Under the pieces are notes generated by a model. It ran no database searches. It was not told the origin of the DNA and saw nothing but the letters and a program-made list of their open reading frames with translations. From Brachynemurus nebulosus (taxonomy: Eukaryota > Arthropoda > Insecta > Neuroptera > Myrmeleontidae): a stretch of 64,000 nucleotides of DNA. The stretch lies in NCBI GenBank assembly GCA_035578155.1, contig JAPWDM010000024.1, forward strand, positions 2,100,501 to 2,164,500. Direction: 5' to 3'. Made by a program: the position numbers and the translations under genes. Below, one piece after another: positions 61,567-64,000 of the stretch (positions within the stretch are counted from its first letter, which is position 1; each line of letters begins with the position of its first letter).

Positions 61567-64000
61567 TACCCCTGTCGCAGCATCTGCATAACATAGCGAA
61601 TTTCCAAATTTTGGGGACTGGCGGATCTCATTTAAAAACTGTACCTATTTAAAATAGTTTAGCTTTCTAAGAGTAAAAGATTTTTTAAAATCGGCTGGGT
61701 TATTAGTTTTGATATTTTTGGGACCCAAGAACCCGAACGGACTTTGTGCAGCATAGTTGTATCCATCTAAAATAATTTAGTTCTCTAACAGCGAAAAAAT
61801 TTTCAAAATCGGTCGGTTAGTTTATTTTTTACAATAATGGGATCAGTAAACCCTGTCGGAACTCATACAACATAACCTTTATTCATCTAAAATAATTTTA
61901 GTAAAAAGTTTATCCTAACAGTAAAAAACGGGTCCTAGGGATCTCATATAACTTATGGTAGTCCGTTAGGTTCTTGTGGACATCATTTAATTACTTAATG
62001 AATTCAAATACTTTAACTTACTAACGGGGAAAAAATTTTCAAAATTTTCGACATTCGCTAAAAAAATCATTGAAAAATATTTGATATGTTTCGATCAATT
62101 AATGGTCAACATCAGCAAATAAAGGTTACTCAAATCGAAGAAAAGAATGAGTTATTTGTCCGTAGAAATTAAAATACAAATTCTGAAAACGAGCAAAGAA
62201 ATATTGAAAAAACTAGATCGGCAAAACATTCTGACAAATAACACTACCCAACTAATACTCGCCAATTTGAATGAAACTTAACATACTTATTAAACAGCGA
62301 CAAATATTAAATACGTGTTTTTTTATTTCGGCTAAATACGCTTTTTAGGAGTAGAAAACACCATTCAACCCCTGTAGATGAAAACAGTTATAGCTAAATA
62401 TTTTTGAAACGACATATTTTCTGAAAAAAGGGCTGAGTACCAAATTTGTAGAATTTAAAGCGATGCACTTGATAGTGACCCTGAAATCGATTTTCAAGGT
62501 CCGTTGAAAATGATTAGCCATTGCCGAACTTTGACCATATCCTGTACCTAAAAACAGTAATTTCATGTATTGACTTAATCTATCTTCAAAATTGATTTGT
62601 TGCGTTATTTTTCTAAAATAAATAAAATAAAAACCTGACGAAATGGAAAAATAGGCGCAAATTTATAGAAAAAATTAGAAGAAAACATTTTTGTAAGTAA
62701 TTTTAGAAGTAAAGTTAAGAAACGATTTAATATCACTCCAATTGTAAGTTAAACATTAACTTTATGTTATATTAGAAATTTCCAAATTTTTTAAAATTTT
62801 TATTGCTACTCTGTAGTTATCATATTAGGAATTCAATTGAACATATGATTAACTATTATTTTTCCGATTGCGATTGAGCAAGTATTTTTCAAAATTACTT
62901 CTTGATCACTTATTTTCTATCTTGCATGTGAAATTCGTTCGAATATACTTTGAACCATTTAGGGATGAAAAGTAAACTACTCCTTTTGAAAAATATTAAA
63001 TGATTTTCAAATGACTTTGGAAATTGACCCCAAGGTCAACTTCAAAGTCATCATCAAGTGCATCACTTTGAACTCTATAACTTTGGTCCTAAGCACTTTT
63101 TTCAGAAAATATATCGTACCATAATCCACTTCTATGTTGATTCCTGGTCTCTTTTCCTGCGTTTCTAATATTTATGTCAATAAAAAATATGCTACCGTAG
63201 ACAAGGATGAATAGGGACGCATTCAGACTTCACACCGTATTTTTTTGTATTTATTTTATGAGTACCTAATCTTTAATATATTAAAAATTTACGCGAAGAT
63301 GGTCCACTTTATCAACAGTATCCAAAAAAATTTAAAAATATCCGTGTTTTTTGAAAAATTAACAAAAATCGTATAATTTCTTCTCTATGAAAAATTGGGG
63401 TCAAAAGAGACGAGAAAAGAGTAAATGGGGACAACCCGTAGGGTCGACCAAAATTGAAATTCTAATATAAAATAATTTCGAACTTTTTGTATTTATACAT
63501 TCAAAAAAGAAATAATAGGTACTTGATGATTTTCTGTAAAAATAAACGTAGAATCTAAAAGAAAGTTTATATACCCCTGTCGTTTACCCCTAAGTTTATA
63601 TTCCTCCTATTCTTATTTTAGTTCAAAAAATAATTTTTCAAAAGACTACAAGACATAATAATTAATAACAGTGAGATTCTACGTCCGTTTTTCAGACTTT
63701 TGTCTAATATAGACGCCACCTAGAATTTTTTTATCTACAAAAACATCAGTCTACAGAATTCAATTTGTTAGTTAGGAAAATAATTCAAATATGTATCACT
63801 AACAATAAATGTCTTAAATGAGTTTAAAAAATCAAAACGATACTGTTTATTAAATTGCGTAAGATCTGACACCGACTATTTAAAAGTAGTCAAATGGGAG
63901 TAAGCTAGTAAATCCAAGAACAGATATGATGAATTTATAAGGATTTTCTTATACTACAAAATCTTAAAAATATGGGAACGGGTACTTTTTTTTCGTTAAT
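61566..64000 (+). repeat. 2.3 kb repeat, copy 2 (runs to or past the window end)
   Basis: Colinear with 22,650-24,930, with an extra segment at about 63,700-63,890. A minus-strand open frame at 62,566-62,345 is the partner of the one at 23,664-23,431. The right end is not seen. Confidence 0.85.

Overview
This window looks like eukaryotic nuclear DNA, most likely from an arthropod and plausibly a hemipteran insect. It is AT-rich, has long (TA)n microsatellites, and is packed with decayed transposable elements: Maverick/Polinton (adintovirus-like), Penelope-like, I/R1- or Jockey-like LINE, hAT, pogo/Tigger, mariner and Harbinger-like remnants. The species assignment is inference from element composition. 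I found no operons, ribosome binding sites, CRISPR arrays, rRNA or tRNA genes, and no host gene I can defend.

From 0.6 to 18 kb lies a broken Maverick/Polinton (adintovirus-like) element. Its left part carries, on the minus strand, an adenain-like cysteine protease relic and a phospholipase-A2-like virion protein split by a LINE tail. A plus-strand integrase C-terminus with chromodomain and an unknown plus-strand reading frame follow. The rest is a protein-primed type B DNA polymerase on the minus strand, broken into three pieces. One break (10,999-16,975) is a 6 kb hAT-like element that itself holds a 2.5 kb palindrome, a LINE tail with an intact RNase H reading frame, and a small hAT MITE.

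From 18 to 31 kb there are dispersed repeats, a rearranged Penelope-like element with GIY-YIG endonuclease segments, a 2.3 kb repeat that recurs at 61.6-64 kb, a roughly 540 bp tandem repeat, a LINE endonuclease fragment, and Harbinger-like and hAT non-autonomous elements. From 31 to 41 kb a family of non-coding elements built from roughly 160 bp modules and carrying its own (TA)n array alternates with pogo/Tigger elements and a 3.35 kb foldback. From 41 to 57 kb the DNA is mostly unannotatable and AT-rich, with short Penelope-type termini, a deleted mariner, a pogo relic, and three more large inverted repeats. From 59 to 64 kb there are two more modular elements and the second copy of the 2.3 kb repeat.

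The most unusual signal is in the 3' tail of the LINE family (1,535-2,570 and 14,884-15,695). Both copies carry a row of separate hairpins. The stem sequences differ from hairpin to hairpin, but pairing is kept, and the terminal hairpin shows paired changes between the two copies. Next in interest are the kilobase palindromes with TA target duplications, and the modular family that carries a microsatellite of different length in every copy.
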